From: Tenrec ecaudatus
Lineage: Eukaryota; Chordata; Mammalia; Afrosoricida; Tenrecidae
Length of the DNA stretch: 64,000 nucleotides
Reading direction: 5' to 3'
Assembly (NCBI RefSeq): GCF_050624435.1
Contig: NC_134542.1
Span: 14,999,997-15,063,996 of the forward strand
The notes beneath the pieces were generated by a model. It was not told where the DNA came from. It did not search any database and worked only from the letters and a program-made list of their open reading frames with translations. Both the position numbers and the translations under genes were made by a program. Shown here piece by piece: positions 1-11,604 of this stretch. How positions within the stretch are numbered: position 1 is the stretch's first letter; each line of letters starts with the position of its first letter.

Positions 1-350
1 TCACCCTTAAAACACGACCTGCCTTTAAATGGAAATGAATCGTGTCATCTTAGTCATGCCTAGACTGCTTAGTGACCAATGTATCTCGTGCTGATAAAGT
101 TCTTACAGAAGGTTTGAAGGCTCTATCACTAAGAAGCGAAACTACAAAGAAAATATGCTTCTTGCAATTCTTTACTTGGTTGATACTGGCTAGTGGGCTG
201 ACATTTTAAAATGGATTTTTGACAGAGATCTTAGTTGGGCTAAAAACTGTGTTCTTTCTACCATTCCATACGAAGCTTAAGCTGCCCATAGATTCTTATA
301 TAAGAGAGAATAAAGAAAAAGAAAATCAATTTCTGGCCCTGAGAATGGGG

Positions 351-386
<36 letters not shown>

Positions 387-872
387 AGTAAAATCATAGA
401 AACCTTCATTAAACAAAAATATCCAATTGTGAATCTATAATTTCTCACCATATCCTCCATCTACGTATATACACGTTTGAATATGATGTTTCTGTCTGTC
501 TAACCCTTTCCCAAAGAATTCCGATTTCTTCAATGTACACCATAGCAAAATAGCAGTTTGGGAATCCTTGAGGGACTCCGATTGTGTTGCTTTCGAAGGT
601 TCTTTGAGTTTGGGGAGTGGGTAGGGGGGAGGTAAGGAAGCCACAAGGGACAAGATAAAGGCTGTCGGGAGAATAAGGAAAGGTTTCCCAGCAAAATTTC
701 CATAGGACAGCCTTGCTATCCTTCAGGAATGAGTAGGTGCCTTGTAATAAAAAAGAATTCCTTGGTGCAATTTTCCAGGTCTTTTTCTCATCCGTTTTCA
801 ACTTTCTTAAAATATCTTCCTGCTGAGCCCTTATCAGTATCCTTTATCCCTAGAGAAAATCTATCAAGACTT
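1..872. other. Unannotated stretch, no gene seen
   Basis: Outside the CA microsatellite I recognise no repeat or gene here. The open frames are short (118 residues or fewer) and show no family signature. It ends where the 3' end of the minus-strand RTE element begins. Confidence 0.5.
353..384. repeat. (CA)n microsatellite
   Basis: An uninterrupted run of about 15 CA dinucleotides is directly visible. It produces a Thr-His tract in a spurious short frame. Confidence 0.97.
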
Positions 873-2455
873 GTTGTTAGGGGCCACTGAGTTCTCTCTG
901 ACACAAAGCTACCGTATGTACAGCAAAAGCAAACAAAGCACTACGGGGCCTTGGCCAGTCCTTCCACCTTCCCATGTTAGAGCCCATTGGCGTGGCCTCT
1001 GCGCCAACACCTCTTGCTGAGCGTCTTCCTCTTTTGCACTGACCTTCCACCTTAGCAAGCAGGATGGCTTTTCCAGGGTCTGGTTCCCCAGATAAGCTGT
1101 CCCAACGTATAGGAGGTGAAGCCTCTCCATCCTTACTTCTACGAGCACTCTGGCTAGATGTCTTCCAAGACAAAGGTGTTCATTTTTCTGGCAGTCTATT
1201 GTATGTGCGATATTCTTAACTGGTGCAGTAGTTCAAATCACCATGTTTTCCCTTCAGTCTTACTTATTCCATTTCCTGCTGTCATGGGCATATGAGCTGA
1301 TTAAAAGCATTGCAGCTTCGGTAAGGAGATGCTTACTTCGTCTTCAAAGTGACCTCTTTGCTTTTAAACATTTTAAAGTTTTTGCAACGGATTTGCTCGC
1401 TGCAGTACGTCTTGCTGTACTTGACCGCTGCTTCCTTGGGTGTGAGTTGTGGATCCAAGAAATATGAAAACATGTATCTTGATTGTACTTTTTACTAATT
1501 TCAGAACACAAAAGCTGGTCAGACTTCAATGTCCTCATCTTTGGCTTTGCTATGTAAATGTGACTAATAGTTTTTATTAGCTATCCTTCTTTGAGCCCTG
1601 TGGGGGAGTGGTTATGAGTTGGGTACCTAATTGCAAGGTCAGCAGTTCACAATTGCCAGCCCCCACCCTGGGAGGAAGACAAGGCTTTCTACTGCTGTAG
1701 AGTTTTACTCTTGGAAACACGCAGAGGTGGTTCTGCCTCTGTCCTATAGAGTTACTATGGGTCGGAATAGACGTGATGGCAGTGAGTTTTGAGTTTTTCT
1801 CCTTTGTAAGCATGTGGACATTATCTTATCACTCACACAGTGTTGTAGTTCAGGATCTTGAAATGTACTTTATCATTTAAATGTCTTGCCATTCATCCCC
1901 ATAGTAAGCCAGATGACTGCTTGATTCAATATGGCCACCAGCAGTCTGATTCAGGTCACTAATGCCTACATTTTATGTGTTCCACTTCAATTTTGAGTGT
2001 TTTCAACTTTCCTAGGCTCATACTTGGAAAATCCAATGTTCTGATTATTAATGGATGGCTGCAGTTATGTCTTCTCAATTTGAGTCATTCCATAAGCAAA
2101 TGAGGGTTCTGAACATGTTTTTTCCATCCGCATCACTAAGCTTGACTCTATTTTGAGGGGGCAGCTCCTCCTTAGTTATATTTTGAGCACCTTCTAATCC
2201 CAAGGGCTCACCTACTAGGCTTGTATCACACAATGTTTTGCTACTATTTCAAAGGTTTCCAGTGGTCTATTATTTTTGCCCTAGAAGTGTAATACGCAAT
2301 CTTCCTTTCTAGTCCCTCGCGTTCCGATGAAACCTGTCGACCATGGATGGCTCTACTCTCTTAGTTAATACACAGGAGATATACCTTTCATCAACACAGC
2401 AATATGCAAACCTCCACAGTATAACAAAGTTGCAGATAAGTGGTGGCTGTCAAGC
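873..2455 (-). mobile_element. RTE (BovB-like) LINE, internally deleted, minus strand
   Basis: Reading the minus strand, the element runs from a 5' end near 2455 to a 3' end near 873. The plus strand shows the reverse complement of the afrotherian RTE: 'gttgttaggggccactgag' at the 3' terminus, then 'gagcgtcttcctcttttgc', 'gtggatccaagaaatatg', then after a jump 'ctcatctttggctttgc', 'gattattaatggatggctgc' and 'gaaacctgtcgaccatgg' near the 5' end. Autonomous relatives are a little over 3 kb; about 1.37 kb remains here excluding the nested SINE. The central part that would encode most of the reverse transcriptase is missing at about 1465-1490. An AfroSINE (1592-1800) lies inside. No usable frame survives. 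Confidence 0.8.
1592..1800 (+). mobile_element. AfroSINE nested in RTE
   Basis: A tRNA-like head ('gagccctgtgggggagtggt', 'aaggtcagcagttca') is followed by the RTE-type tail 'gttactatgggtcgg' and ends in T-rich sequence. RTE sequence continues on both sides ('agctatccttctt' and 'ctcctttgtaagcatgtgg'), so this SINE inserted later than the RTE. Confidence 0.9.
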
Positions 2456-2747
2456 TTAGCCTTTTGGAATGCCAAAAGCAGTTAGCACAAACTTCTGAAT
2501 TTATCCCTGTCCTTCACATTTATGGGGCTCAGCAGATCTCTTTTATTGGGACATTTTAAAAAATCATTTAAAGGCACCAAGAGAAGATAAAGAAAGCTCA
2601 GAACATGTCTGCAGCCATTTACTAGTTACAGAGAGATGTTTAAACCCATTTTGGTTAGAAGAAACTCATGCATGCATGAGCTGGAACCCCGGAAGTAGCA
2701 TTTTTATTTAACCTCAGTTAGATAAAGGCATTGGGGGGTTTCGGGTG
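2456..2747. other. Unannotated spacer
   Basis: Nothing recognisable between the RTE 5' end and the next AfroSINE. Confidence 0.4.
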
Positions 2748-2946
2748 GGGCTGTTGGCATAGTGGCTACACCTTGGTCTGCTGACTACCAGGTCAGCAGT
2801 TTGAAATGACCAGCCACACCCCAGGAGAAAAACGAGACTTTTCTCTTCAGTAGAGTTACGGACACCTACAGGGGCAGTTCCATTCTGTCCTCTAGGGTCA
2901 CTATGAACCCCAGTCAATTGGATGGCAATGAATTTGGTTTTGATTT
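2748..2946 (+). mobile_element. AfroSINE
   Basis: Near full-length: head 'gttggcatagtggctacacc', anticodon-arm region 'ctgactaccaggtcagcag', tail 'gtcactatgaaccccagtc' and terminal 'ggcaatgaatttggttttg'. Confidence 0.9.
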
Positions 2947-3128
2947 ATATATAATGATACTTGAAAAGGTTCATGGAAAAATTCTGCTACCTTGTAATTA
3001 CACTTTTTCATGCATTTTTGAACCCCTTATACATATATATTAACTAATCCACATACTGTCAGCAAGTCAACGGATAATGGAAAATTTCCATGAACTTTTA
3101 AAAGCCCTTTCTGTATTGTCTAGGTTTC

Positions 3129-3167
<39 letters not shown>

Positions 3168-3851
3168 ATCTAGCTATCATTTATTTATCTATCTGACATA
3201 ATGACAGTTCAGCCAATGTTTACTTACACAACTGCTTATATATCCATGGACCCACAAGGGCTTTATTGGTTTTGTTTTTAAGGGGAAAGCATTTCTATTT
3301 TTATTTATTATTTATCCTTAATAGTAATAAAATAAATTAAAATCCAGATTATTGCCGCATGGGGCCTTGGGTTAACTAAAGGTAAGTGTAGTAGAGGACT
3401 TGACCCTGGGTTTTGTTCTGTGGACATGACAGTGTGGGGCTCCTCCAGCTGGTCAGGCAAGTAAAACACCAGCCAGTGCTGGACATCCCAGTGCCAACCC
3501 TCTCCCTTAAGCCAACCTTTTACCTCTGCTGCCACGGGCTCCTCCCTCCACCGTCAGGAGCTCCAGCAGGAGCAGCTGTGAAAAAGAATGTTTTCACCAT
3601 GTCCAAATGACATATATGTCTTATTTCACAGATGAAAGGGTAGACGCGAATTGATTGTAGACATTATATATCAACATATGTGAGTCTAATATATAGAAGG
3701 ACCAATGTGGTTATTTCTGACTATTTCTGTCCTCTAAAGGCACATCCATGAAACCGACCAGTTCACATGTTGCTTGGGCAGAAGTAGACATATGCACAGG
3801 CTTTACCTGCTCCTGCCATCTCTGGGAGACTGTTCCTTGCCTAATTTTCGA
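2947..3851. other. Unannotated stretch with one microsatellite
   Basis: No gene or repeat family is recognised apart from the tetranucleotide tract at 3129-3169. Overlapping short frames on both strands at about 3308-3610 have no recognisable protein content. Confidence 0.4.
3129..3169. repeat. (CTAT)n microsatellite
   Basis: About ten tandem CTAT units are directly visible. Degenerate TATC-like units continue to about 3195. Confidence 0.97.
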
Positions 3852-3972
3852 GAACTACAAGGCTTTCTACTCTCATAAAGAGCGGCCATCTCTGAAAACC
3901 CCAGGGCAGTTCTACTCTGTGCTATAGGGTTGCTACAGTAGGGACCAATTCAAGGGCAGTACGATTGGAGGG
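3852..3972 (+). mobile_element. AfroSINE, 5'-truncated
   Basis: Only the middle and tail remain: 'caaggctttctactctc', 'ggcagttctactctgtgc', 'ctatagggttgctac'. The tRNA-like head is missing. Confidence 0.7.
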
Positions 3973-4873
3973 ATGGGGGGCGGAGTGGAGGGGATTTAGC
4001 TACATGGATAATGAAGAGATTGAGGCAGAGTTCCCGGAAGCACTTTGTGGAAGGTTTTCTGTGCATTCTGCTTTCTTTGTTACCCACCTAAGTCACATGT
4101 TTAAAGGATTTGTATCCAGATTGTTCTCATGGAAACACTGATGCATTAAGATTGTCCTAGATTTGAGAGTATGTATTTTCTGCTCATATATCCTTACTGG
4201 AATTTAGATGGCTGAGAATTTCCAGTAAATGTGTCCTTCTGACCTCAGTATATGGCACAGCAAAGGATAAATATAAATCATCAGTACAAAGAGCTACATC
4301 AGAAATTGAAAAAATGGAAAAGCTGGAGTTCCAGAGGGGGACTATCTCTTAGACTCTCTCTGCATTGGGATCATCATTGAGACCATGGGGAGAATAATCA
4401 CTGAACCTTGAATTATCCAGCTACATTGGTGAGTGTATACCGGGAAAACATTCTTCATGGCTTTGTAGGTTACAGAATGTATCCTCGGTATACATGTTCA
4501 CAATTGTTTATCATGAAGACATCTCTTAGCATTTTTCCCATTGGAATGGCTTCCTTTCTCTGAGCCAAGGTCTGACGTGTTCATAAATGAGACCAGAAAG
4601 GAGCGAGACAATGTTCTAATATCCCCTCCTACAACCCCCAGCCCCAGCACTCAGTTCTTCTCCACCCAGTTCCATGCTCAGGGAGGGTCACGTAGATTGA
4701 CTGTATCTGTGGCTTCTTTTGTCTTCTCTTCCATTCCCAGGCCCGAAATCAGAAGGTGTACGGAAAGTGAGGTGGGACGTTTCTTCCTGGTGATGGAGCC
4801 ACTGGTGCCTCTTCTTTCCAACGAAATCTTCAGTCCTTGGGTCCCTCCCAACCAGCTTGCAGCTGTTGCTGCA
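3973..4873. other. Unannotated stretch
   Basis: No repeat family or gene is recognised. A 114-codon frame at 4541-4885 has no signature and runs into the RTE fragment, so it is not annotated. Confidence 0.4.
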
Positions 4874-4874
4874 A

Positions 4875-5256
4875 AGTGCTGTTAAGTTGCCTCCTATTCA
4901 AAATGGCCCCACGTGAAACATAATGAAACATCGCCTGGCCCTGAAACATCTTCACAACCTTTGATGTGCTCAAATCCACTGTCATGACCATGGTGTATTT
5001 CCAGGACCTCTGAGTCTAGCAGGCTCCTATCCCAGGAGTACATCAGAAAACATTATTTTGTGATCCATAGAGTTGCTATTGACTAGGATTTGAAATGAGA
5101 TCTCCAGAACTTTCTGCCCCGTCATCCTTAATGAGAGCTCTGCTAAAACCTGTCTACCGTGGATTCTCTACTGATGTTTGAAGTACCAGTGGCATAGTTA
5201 CCACCATCACAGAAACACGCAAGCTATAACAGGGCAACAAACCGACAGATGGACGC
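4875..5256 (-). mobile_element. Short RTE derivative: 3' end joined to 5' end
   Basis: The left part (4875-4995) matches the reverse complement of the RTE 3' tail ('catcgcctggccctgaaac'). The right part (about 5100-5256) matches the reverse complement of its 5' end ('aaacctgtctaccgtggatt', 'agtggcatagttaccacc', 'cacgcaagctataac'). The whole coding body between them is absent, leaving under 400 bp. This could be a simple deletion copy or a mobilised short derivative. Confidence 0.65.
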
Positions 5257-7311
5257 TTTCAGCTGCTCTGTAGATATTGCTTAAAAGTCCCAGCCATTCC
5301 TCCTTCTGTATAATTATCAGGCTTACTGGCAGTCACTGTTCCTTATTCTTACCAGCCCAGATTTGTTTAAAGATTGCCCACACCTTTGGAAATAGTGCCT
5401 TCATTAAACTCTTTTCAAGGTACTTCATTACTACCCATATCCTTACCGGTCCAAGTCTCAACTAAGCACATTTATATCTCCCTGGTTTCTGCTTCCTTTA
5501 TATTTCATTATAATTTCTTTCCATCAGAGTTTATGAGCCTTCCAGATAATATTCTCGTGTTTATTATTAAGATTTCCAAAGAAGACAATTTTATACTCAT
5601 TTTGTAGTGACTAAGCTTATACTTTTCTTCTATGCTACCCAGTAGTATAGAAAGGAAAAGTGTTAAAGTAAGTGGCCTAATTATGAGAGTTACACACTCA
5701 TTAATGATGAAAAGTTTTTCCCCAAAGAAACATGACTGTTCCCTTCCCATTGTTCTCCCGTTTCTATTATCACCAACACACACTTGACTTGAAATAGGTT
5801 ACTGCCTGAACACAGTGGCCTCACCAAGCTGAAACCTTGATTTTCAAGGAGAAAATATGACCGCTTCCAAGCTCTCAGAGAAGAAGGAGACAGGGCCCTC
5901 CTACATCATGTGCAAAAACATATTCCGGAATTTACAAAGGATTGGATAGAAACAAAGTGCTGGCTTCCACATATTTGTGGCTATATATGAAATATTACCT
6001 GCAAATTACCAGAAATCACTTAGCAGAGATAGTTTGGGTTTTAGGCATCTGGATTTTCTGCAAAGTAGAAGAACTTTCTGCAAAAGAGAAAATCTACAGA
6101 AATATCTTTCAAAAAATGGGAAAATGTGGGTTATAGAACTTTGAAAGGGTAATGGAAAAAGAAGGACAAGAAAGAAGACTAAGACATTCATGACCCTTCA
6201 ATATCAAAGAAGCTTCACAAAAGAGATGGGGGAATTTGTTTCATGAAAGGTACAGAAAAAGATCAAGACCCTCCCCAGAGCACGTCAAGGTGAAAGGACA
6301 CGCATTTCCCTCAAAGTCCGCTAGTGAATCTCTTTGAGGGTACTTTGGTCATCCGAGTCTCATGGATGACGTCATGAGGGGCCAGTTGCTAGTTTGTTTT
6401 AATTACATTCGCCAACAGCAAAAAACATTCTTAAAAAAATTAAAAGAGAAAAGAAATTACAAAAAGGACAAAACTGAAGTCGTTTAAAGCCCTGCAGAGA
6501 AAATGAACACCAGGGTTTCCATGGTATTTTTACAACTCCAGCCTGAATGATGCCAACAACAAAAGAAACCCCAAGACATCATTTCCCAGGTCATCTAAGT
6601 AGGGATGGCCCGGCCATCTTCAATCGCTCCCGCTTTGACTGGAATGGTGACTGAAATGAAGGTCCAGCCCCAGACACAAGAAAACGTTCCAACAATCAAA
6701 TGAACCTCCTATAAAGTGACAAGGCGATTGAGAATGGGGACAAACACCCCCATCACATACTCAGAATTTACAGATAAGTAGGAAGCTCATTATGCATGTT
6801 CTCCAAGACACACACATTCGATTGCTTGTCTGCGTCGGCGCTCTATCACATCACAGGGATCGCCCTTTAAGTGGTGCCTGGTCTTCAGTGGTGGCTCTGT
6901 TGAATTCCATAAACATCCTCACTCCAAAACTTATCTCAAAATAAATCTACAAATAGGAAACTTACTTGCCTGACACTGACGATGGATTTCACCTTCAGAC
7001 ACTGGTGCCGTGGTGAGCACTCTGTCTTCAAAGAAAAGAAAACAAACCAACAAGAAAAACTCATTGTTTTCAAGTGGATTTTTCACAGAGTACAACTGTG
7101 ACCTAGTGTTTTCTTGGCTTTAATCTTTCTAAAAGCAAATTGCCAGCCCTTTTTCCCACTGTACCGCTGGATGAGTTTGAACCCACCACACGTTTTGTTT
7201 GCTGGAGGACAGTACAAAGTCACTCAAAGATTTCCTATTAAAATGCTCTGTAAAGCCATAGGAAACAGTCCCCCACCACCCAAACATTAATAAGCTAACC
7301 TTTATTTTTTT
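5257..7311. other. Repeat-poor stretch, possible non-coding functional DNA
   Basis: No repeat is recognised over 2 kb. Around 6300-6900 the composition differs from the surroundings, with several CpGs and a perfect CRE at 6367-6374. No open frame looks like an exon. Whether any part is conserved cannot be judged from one genome. Confidence 0.35.
6367..6374. promoter_or_regulatory. Perfect CRE palindrome TGACGTCA
   Basis: The full 8-bp CREB/ATF site is present in the context 'catggatgacgtcatgagg', in a stretch without recognised repeats. Known biology: such sites bind CREB/ATF bZIP dimers and are CpG-sensitive. Function here is inference; no neighbouring start site is visible. Confidence 0.3.
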
Positions 7312-7456
7312 AATGGTACACTAGTGGGTTATGCATTGGGCTGCTAACCACGAGGTCAGTAGTTCATATCCACCAGCCACTCTGAGGGAGAAAGATAAGG
7401 CTTTCTATTGGATCGCTAGGAGTTCCAATCAAAGTGATGGCAGTGAGTGAGTACTT
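7312..7456 (+). mobile_element. AfroSINE
   Basis: Head 'tacactagtgggttatgc', 'ctaaccacgaggtcagtag' and a shortened tail 'ggcagtgagtgagtac'. Its 3' tip supplied the insertion site for the retroposon that follows. Confidence 0.85.
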
Positions 7457-7459
7457 TCT

Positions 7460-8118
7460 TTTTTAAATCATTTCATTAGGGGCTCATACAACTCTTATAG
7501 CAATTGTGTAAAGCACATTTGTACATTCATTCCCATCATTTTCCAAATATTTGCTCTCCACCTAAGCCCCTGGCATCAGCTCCTCATTGTTCCACTCCCA
7601 CCCTGCAGTGCCCTCCCTCGTGAACCCTTGATAATTTATAAATTATTATTTTGTCTTATCTTGCCCTGTCCGACATCTCCCTTCACCCACTTTTCTGTTG
7701 TCCATTCCCCAGGGAGAAGATCACATGTAGATCCTTGTAATTAGTTCCCCCTTTCCAACCTACCCTCCCAGTATCACTGCTCACACCACTGGTCCTGAAG
7801 GGATCATCCGTCCTGGATTCCCTGTGTTTCCAGTTCCTATCTGTACCAGTGTACATCCTCTGGTCTAATCAGATTTGTAACGTAGAATTGGGATCATGAT
7901 AGTGGGAGGTGGGGGAAGGAAGAAGCATTTAGGAACCAGAGGAAAGGTGTATGTTTCATCATTGCTACGTTGCACCCTGACTGGCTCATCTTCTCCCTGA
8001 GACCCTTCTGTAAGGGGATGTCCAGTGGCCTACAAATGGGCTTTGGGTCTTCACTCCACACTACCCTCCTCATTCACTATGATATGATCTTTTGTTCTGA
8101 TGATGCCTGATACCTGAA
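7460..8118 (-). mobile_element. LINE-like retroposon, 3' segment of 5'-inverted copy
   Basis: The reverse complement ends in an A-rich tail just left of 'catttcattaggggctcat', and matches the last ~650 bp of the copy at 61211-63170 (shared 'gaggagctgat' and 'aataataatttataaatt'-type stretches). Imperfect 14-bp TSDs flank the whole insertion (7446-7459 and 9548-9561, 12 of 14 identical). No reverse-transcriptase or endonuclease frame is visible. Confidence 0.75.
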
Positions 8119-8139
8119 AAAATAATAAAAAAAAGAAAT

Positions 8140-9547
8140 GGGTACTGGGTGCACAGGGCACTAACCCACCCAAGGGGAGGGTATTGTCTGTGTCTCCACA
8201 GGGAAAGAAGGACCAGACTTCAACCCAGTGCTCCAAAATGTGAACGCAACATGCCAGCGTGGAGTAGAGAACCAGTGGAGAGGTCTGAGGAGCCGGCCCC
8301 AATCCCATCTACTACGTGGACAACTGCCCCTCCCCCAGAAGAATTTATTTCAAAGGATGGCATTGAATCTGCAGTTCAGGGAGAGGAACATATCTGATCT
8401 GAGCACATGAGAGCAGATGAAGGGGGAGGATCAGAGAGTGGAACACATCCTGGCCCACCAGGCCTTGAGGACCATGTTCCCAATTAGAGCAGTCAGACCA
8501 CAGAGAGGACCACATGGCCAGCCCCACTATGAGACATGACATCCCTCATTGACCCATAGCCCTACAGGGGACAACACCGGAGACACAATGTGGGAATTGT
8601 GCCCGATCTGATCCCACCACACCGAGGCAAAACACTAAGGGGGTGCAACAGAAAAGCAAGGGAACAGAATGGCAAGGTCCCCAGGGAATGTTGAAGGTGG
8701 ACTTTGGGGGCAGGGCATGGTACCCCAACAGACTGGACTAGAAAACACTCCTAAAGGCCAACAAATAGTCCTTGAACTAACTACAAACTTTTCTTTCTTG
8801 TGTGTTTTTTGTTGTATATTGTTGCTTGCTTTTGCTTTGTCTTGATTTTATGCCTGTTATTATCTCCACAGATCTGTCCAAATAAGATAGGCTGGGTGAA
8901 CAATCTGGAGGAGAAGACAACGGGACCAACACTTCTGGCGGGACATGGGAGAGGGGGAGGTGGGGGAAAGGAAGTGATGCTAACAAACCCAGGGACAAGG
9001 GAACAACAAGTGATCCAAATCAGTGGTGAGGTGAGTCTAGGAGGCCTGGTAGGGCGTGACCAAGGATAATGTAACCAAGAGGAATTACTGAAACCCAAAT
9101 GAATACTGAGCATGATAGTGGGAAAGAGGAAAGTTAAAGGAAATAGAGGAAAGAGGTAGGAGGCAAAGGGCATTTATAGAGGTCTAAATAAAGGCATGTA
9201 CATATGCAAATATAATTATATATGAGGATGGGGAAATAGATCTATGTGCCTATATTTATAGATTTAGTATTAAGGTAGCAGAAGGACATTGGGCCTCCAC
9301 TCAAGTACTCCCTCAATGCAACCATACTTTCTTCTATTAAATTGGCATTCTATGATGCTCACCTTTCCAATACAACCATTGTAGACAAAGTGGGTGACAA
9401 AGTAAATGTGGTGAAGAAAGCTGATGGTGCCTGGCTATCAAAAGAGATAGCGTCTGGGGTCTTAAAAGCTTGAAGTTAAACAAGCGACCATCTAGCTCAG
9501 AAGCAACAAAGCCCACAGGGAAGAGTGCACCAGCCTGTGCGATCACA
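8140..9547 (+). mobile_element. LINE-like retroposon, inverted 5' segment
   Basis: This segment lies in opposite orientation to 7460-8118 and matches 61211-62275 of the second copy (shared 'actatgagacatgacat', 'gtaccccaacagactgg', 'caccagcctgtgcgatcac'). It reaches about 300 bp further 5' than the second copy. Its outer end is the family position that lies next to the start of the 3' segment, as expected for twin-priming inversion. It contains G-rich purine tracts such as 8945-8973, typical of L1 3' regions. The short frames at 8149-8410 have no family signature. Confidence 0.7.
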
Positions 9548-9561
9548 AGTGAGTGCTTTTT

Positions 9562-9814
9562 AATGAACAACTGGAATCACATGACCTGCCTTTGTAAACT
9601 CCCGATTCTATTCTTTAGCCCCAATGAAGCTTTATTCCTTGTGGTTTGAAACTTACTTCCTTAACTTTTTAAACCCCTGGCTTCACATATTATCTAAGAA
9701 TATCCCAAGGACATGCAGCTACAATCAAGAGGTAAATGCATTAGTAAATAGCAATAAAAAGTGTTTTCAAAAGAAAACCATTATGTTTGGCATATATTTA
9801 CATATTTACATACA
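9562..9814. other. Unannotated spacer
   Basis: AT-rich sequence with nothing recognisable. Confidence 0.35.
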
Positions 9815-9975
9815 TGATCTCATTTAATCCTAACTTTCATACTGTCAGAATGACACATCTTTATCTTCTTTTTCCAGATAAGCGAATAAATCCAGGGAAT
9901 TCAAGTTTAGAGCCCCAATTCCACAACTGGTAACTACTTAAACTAGAAATTGAGCCCAGTTCTATATCCTGAAAT
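9815..9975 (-). mobile_element. MIR SINE
   Basis: The plus strand reads as the MIR reverse complement: 'tgatctcatttaatcctaac', 'ttccagataagcgaataaa', 'actggtaactacttaa', 'ttgagcccagttc'. It is old and diverged. Confidence 0.7.
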
Positions 9976-11604
9976 CTCAATTTTTCCCATGAAACCCATA
10001 GGCATTGCTATTATTTCTACAGACTCCAATCCAATCTAATACTTGTTTCATACCACAGAATCACATTGTCTAGTTCCATAAGAGTCAGCTGAAAATAAAA
10101 GTATTTGGTTTAAATTTGAATTAGACTCTTTCCAAGTGCATAGTTTAATTTAGGGCTCAATGGATGGAGCATAGTTTAAAACAACAAGCCCTGGATCAAG
10201 AATTGCAGCCTTGGACTCTAGACCCCAGTGTACAGGTTTCCAGAGGCAGGCGATACAACACTGGATTAGTTACAGCACTCCCAAACCATAGTGGCGGTTT
10301 TGTGAGATGAGGTATTGAACCATGCCAAGAGAGCTTCTAAAAGCCAAGTGACCCTGATATATTGCCAAAGCTGGGGTGGAAGCTACTTCAGTACCCCAGG
10401 AAGCCAAGAAATGGCTTTTAGTAAATTCATTACTTGCTTATTGCAACATCAGAAAGGCCAAAGCAGTGAAAGGTGGACAAATAAATATCCATTATGCCAG
10501 TCTTTGTAAAGTGGCCAATGGAATAGCAATTTCATATTAATTTGATGTTCCTCGTGTTCTATTTTGACATACACAGAAAAGCTTTTAAAATCAGAAGAGG
10601 TATGTGGTTCCTTCCTCTCTTTGAATTAACTTCTAATTTACTTCCTTTAAAGAATTTTAACACAAAAAAATGTGTTTTTCTGCTTAATAGCCTTTTTATT
10701 GATCATTTTATAATCTTACCTTCAAAAAATTGAATATTACTTTTCAAAATTGACATAAAGCTTTCTGTATAATTTTTTAACTTTTGGTTTGAGTTGTCAT
10801 TTCAATTATTAGAAATATACTATTGACCCAAACAACATAATAATATTATGTTTAAAGATAGAAAGTGAATTTTATTCTAAAGGCATCTCAGTAAACATCA
10901 AATGTTTACTTGTTTTTAATAGGTTTATATATTTGTGGGCAATAATTACTTAATATTAGGATGAATTGTGGTTCAATAGCAATATTATTCTCAGGTTTTT
11001 TTAAACACACCTAACGATATGTTATTCTCATAATATTTAGCCAGGAATTGAAGTTTTATTTGAGCAATTTCATCCAATTCTTTAAATACTGTGATAGCTC
11101 TGAGCTAAAAATCACACAGTGATATCTCATTGAAAATTTCATGCTTAATCAATTAATAATGCAGATTGTCCTTCAAATTTGTTGAAATGCATTTTTAAAA
11201 TGAGCAAACTAACCTGCAAAATGCTGTTACCCATCTTTAGGGTGATCTCCTCCGTTATTACTGAAGTGTTACTGAGATCTATAAAATGATCATTGCGTGT
11301 TTGACAAGGAATGCAAACAAAATTTAACCTGTCATCAGAAAATGTAGCCAATCCAGTCAAAATGGAAGCAGGGCCTGGCAAAGAACCACTGACAGTGCAC
11401 TAGTTAAATGTTTCCTGATAAATGAAAGGCTGGTGATTCAAAGGAAACACCTGTCTTATGGGAGACACACACCCTATTCTGGTTTTATCATGACTATGGC
11501 CTTGGGAGGCCTGGGAGTCAGTTAACAGGTAAGGCCTTGTAGACCCCTGTTATAAAAGATAGTAATCATGTAGTTGCTGGATTGTGAGGTCCGATAGGTT
11601 TGAG
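9976..11604. other. AT-rich unannotated stretch
   Basis: About 1.6 kb, strongly AT-rich at 10530-11160, with no recognised repeat, RNA gene or plausible exon. Confidence 0.4.

Noticed and set aside
3129-3169. Regular short repeats as a CRISPR array
   Set aside because: Simple tetranucleotide microsatellite without spacers; the genome is mammalian.
4541-4885. 114-codon open frame on plus
   Set aside because: No recognisable domain, runs into an RTE fragment, and the length is expected by chance in 64 kb.
8781-9173. 130-codon minus frame
   Set aside because: Antisense to the retroposon; proline/leucine-rich text comes from purine tracts.
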